Positions 5,037 through 6,480 of a stretch of 6,480 nucleotides of DNA are shown here, in pieces. The translations under genes were made by a program, and so were the position numbers. This DNA is from Sporomusa sp. GTDB lineage: Bacteria > Bacillota_C > Negativicutes > Sporomusales > Sporomusaceae. The notes beneath the pieces were generated by a model. It had not been told where the DNA came from and did no database searches. It worked only from the letters and a program-made list of their open reading frames with translations. Position 1 is the first letter of the stretch; every line of letters begins with the position of its first letter. Location of the stretch: NCBI GenBank assembly GCA_029256645.1, contig JAQSXM010000202.1, forward strand, positions 1-6,480, read 5' to 3'.

Positions 5037-5681
5037 ATGACAATAGAAAGTGCTGAATTTGTGAGGTACTATAACCATACGGCAGCAGAATATGCCGAGA
5101 AATATTTGCATGAGTTGGATAATAAGCCGCTGGACCGATATAGTTTGCAGGTGTTTGCCAATCTGGTGAAGGATAACGGCCCTGTTTGCGATGTCGGTTG
5201 TGGGTCAGGCCATATCGCAGGGCATTTGGTTAAATATGGCGTCAATATCTTTGGCATTGATCTGTCTGCCGGAATGGTCAATGAGGCAAGGCGCTGTTTT
5301 CCGGCCATTGATTTTCAAGTGGCCAATATGTTTGCTCTCCCCGTCAGCGATAACCACCTTGCCGGCATAAGCGCTTTTTATGCGATTGTACATTCTGAAC
5401 CGGCTCAGATACCTTTGTTAGTGAAAGAGTTTCATCGCACTTTAAAACCTGGCGGTTTTGTTTTACTGTCCTTTCATATTGGGCACCAAGAAGTCATCCG
5501 TGTTAATAAGCAAGCTGGGGCTGAAGAAGTCTTCGCCGATTACGTATTTCATAACTATGAACACATAATCGGCTGCCTGGAAGAAAACGGTTTTGAGCTT
5601 GCCGAAGCATTTATCCGCCATCCATATCGGGACGTTGAATACCCCAGCCGGAGAGCTTATGCTAGGGCCAGAAAAAAATAA
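5037..5681 (+). CDS. class I SAM-dependent methyltransferase (Methyltransf_11/25 type)
   Basis: This 214-residue cytoplasmic methyltransferase has motif I VCDVGCGSGHIAGHL (about 50-64), an acidic residue D75 in FGIDLS, and NMFALPVSD as motif II. LKPGGFVLLSFH follows as the post-motif strand, and the tail ends in YARARKK. The substrate is unknown; this is the small, generic type often annotated as ubiE-like without evidence. The start is set by AAGGGG (5022-5027), 9 bases before ATG 5037. In-frame TTG 5016 and ATG 5019 lie on or before that site and are less likely. The 96 bases after the acetyltransferase gene hold no terminator. It shares only the SAM-binding fold with the other two methyltransferases here, not recent ancestry by eye. 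Confidence 0.88.
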   Translation: MTIESAEFVRYYNHTAAEYAEKYLHELDNKPLDRYSLQVFANLVKDNGPVCDVGCGSGHIAGHLVKYGVNIFGIDLSAGMVNEARRCFPAIDFQVANMFALPVSDNHLAGISAFYAIVHSEPAQIPLLVKEFHRTLKPGGFVLLSFHIGHQEVIRVNKQAGAEEVFADYVFHNYEHIIGCLEENGFELAEAFIRHPYRDVEYPSRRAYARARKK

Positions 5682-5711
5682 GTGGCAAGAGAGACTTAAG
5701 TCAATACCTGA

Positions 5712-5721
5712 AAGGCGGTGA
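5712..5721 (+). promoter_or_regulatory. ribosome binding site that sets the GTG start of the PHP gene
   Basis: AAGGCGGTGA matches the anti-16S consensus AAGGAGGTGA at nine of ten positions. It ends 4 bases before GTG 5726, which equals normal spacing when measured from the GG core. It supports a GTG start in the absence of a nearby in-frame ATG. Confidence 0.8.
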
Positions 5722-5725
5722 AAGA

Positions 5726-6480
5726 GTGATTGATTCCCACATTCATCTTTTTCATGGCAACAGCGGCGAATATACATGGCAGTTGCTGCAAAGCTTTGTG
5801 GAACAGGCGCGGCAGCGGGGAGTAAGCACAATCTATTTACTGGAGCATTCTCATCAATTCTGTGAATTTCGTGATATGTATAGGCCAGTGGCTGATTTTA
5901 ATGAATATCAGAGGAACTGGCTGGCAAGAAAAATGAAGATCTCACTTGCATCATATATACGCTTTATTGAACAGGTGAAAAACTGCGAATTTCCCCTCAC
6001 TGTAAAATTTGGACTGGAAATATGCTATATACCAGAAACAGAGAGTCTATTGCAGGCTATCTTAAGCCAATACAAATGGGATTTTGTAACCGGGTCGGTT
6101 CACTACATTGATGACTGGGGGTTTGACCACAAGGCTGAGTTCTGGAACGGCATAGAAGTGAATAAGGCGTATAAACGATATTATGAGATTATGTTTGACC
6201 TGGTACGATCAAAGCTTTTTAACGGTCTGGCCCATCCGGATTCAATCAGGTGTTTTGGATATTATCCGGACTATGACTTGACTGAGACCTATATTAATCT
6301 TGCTAAAGCCTTGAATGATGCCAACATGTACGCAGAGCAAAGCGGTGGACTGGCATTGAACTATGGATTTGCGGAACTTGGCCTAAATCCGCAAATCCTG
6401 AGAGTGTTTAAAGATAATGGCGTACGTATTCTCACTGCCTCTGATGCTCACAAACCGGAGCATGCCGGGGAGAATATCAG
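5726..6480 (+). CDS. PHP-superfamily metal-dependent phosphoesterase, histidinol-phosphatase-like (3' end cut by window)
   Basis: Translation from GTG 5726 stays open for 251 codons to the window edge. Metal-ligand motifs of the PHP domain appear in order: DSHIHL (H5, H7), EHSH (40-43), GLEICY (E98), GSVHY (H126), LAHPD (H170) and SDAH (D240, H242). This set matches the HisJ/HisK type that hydrolyses phosphate monoesters such as L-histidinol phosphate in a trinuclear metal centre. Family members are about 260-280 residues, so only a short C-terminus is missing. No other histidine-biosynthesis gene is in the window, so the true substrate is uncertain. The gene begins 44 bases after the methyltransferase stop without a terminator between them and is probably in the same transcript. 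Confidence 0.88.
   Translation, partial: MIDSHIHLFHGNSGEYTWQLLQSFVEQARQRGVSTIYLLEHSHQFCEFRDMYRPVADFNEYQRNWLARKMKISLASYIRFIEQVKNCEFPLTVKFGLEICYIPETESLLQAILSQYKWDFVTGSVHYIDDWGFDHKAEFWNGIEVNKAYKRYYEIMFDLVRSKLFNGLAHPDSIRCFGYYPDYDLTETYINLAKALNDANMYAEQSGGLALNYGFAELGLNPQILRVFKDNGVRILTASDAHKPEHAGENI

Noticed and set aside
4551..5111. 186-codon minus-strand open frame across the acetyltransferase gene and following gap
   Set aside because: It is opposite the conserved acetyltransferase and methyltransferase frames, shows no domain or ribosome site, and is cysteine- and histidine-rich in the way antisense translations often are.
5463..5831. Minus-strand open frame covering the methyltransferase-PHP junction
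   Set aside because: It is antisense to two recognised genes and has no family signature.
1..6480. CRISPR array, transposase, integrase, tRNA or rRNA
   Set aside because: No regularly spaced repeats, DDE or tyrosine-recombinase motifs, tRNA cloverleafs or rRNA segments were seen on either strand.

Overview
The window looks like an accessory stretch of a low-to-mid GC Bacillota (Firmicutes) chromosome. The signs are strong Shine-Dalgarno sites, sigma-A-like promoters, hairpin/U-tract terminators, and an XRE regulator and an AraC-GyrI regulator of types common in that phylum. Membership in the Negativicutes (Sporomusa/Pelosinus-like) is possible, but this is only an impression. No RNA operon, CRISPR array, transposase or integrase is visible.

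Left end (1-528): there is no intact gene. A long imperfect inverted repeat lies at 2-79. It is followed by the decayed remains of an ABC-transporter inner-membrane permease of the nitrate/sulfonate/taurine class. This remnant is broken by a frameshift in a T7 run, an in-frame TAG, a second frameshift and a probable internal deletion.

Divergent methyltransferase pair (529-2423): on the minus strand is an XRE helix-turn-helix protein fused to a class I SAM-dependent methyltransferase. On the plus strand is an AT-richer stand-alone methyltransferase. The roughly 290-base gap between them holds a well-formed minus-strand promoter, a 19-bp dyad that could be an operator, and a less regular plus-strand promoter. 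A hairpin terminator follows at 2501-2545.

AraC unit (2607-3689): an AraC-type activator with a C-terminal GyrI-like ligand-binding domain. A strong internal ribosome binding site and ATG sit exactly at the domain boundary. A near-consensus promoter (3569-3597) lies between its stop codon and a 22-bp bidirectional terminator. This pair could define a short, about 86-nt, non-coding RNA or an attenuated leader.

Right-hand unit (3723 to the window end): four plus-strand genes without visible terminators between them. They are an iron-sulfur-flavoprotein-like NAD(P)H/FMN oxidoreductase, a RimJ/RimL-type GNAT acetyltransferase, a third class I methyltransferase, and a PHP-superfamily metal-dependent phosphoesterase (histidinol-phosphatase-like) cut by the window edge.

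Three unrelated methyltransferases, an acetyltransferase, a flavoprotein and two ligand- or stress-type regulators suggest a small-molecule modification or detoxification neighbourhood. That functional reading is inference, because no substrate can be read from the sequence. No clearly new multi-gene system is demonstrated. The best leads are the promoter-terminator pair at 3569-3689, the internal start in the AraC-GyrI gene, and the regulator-methyltransferase fusion.
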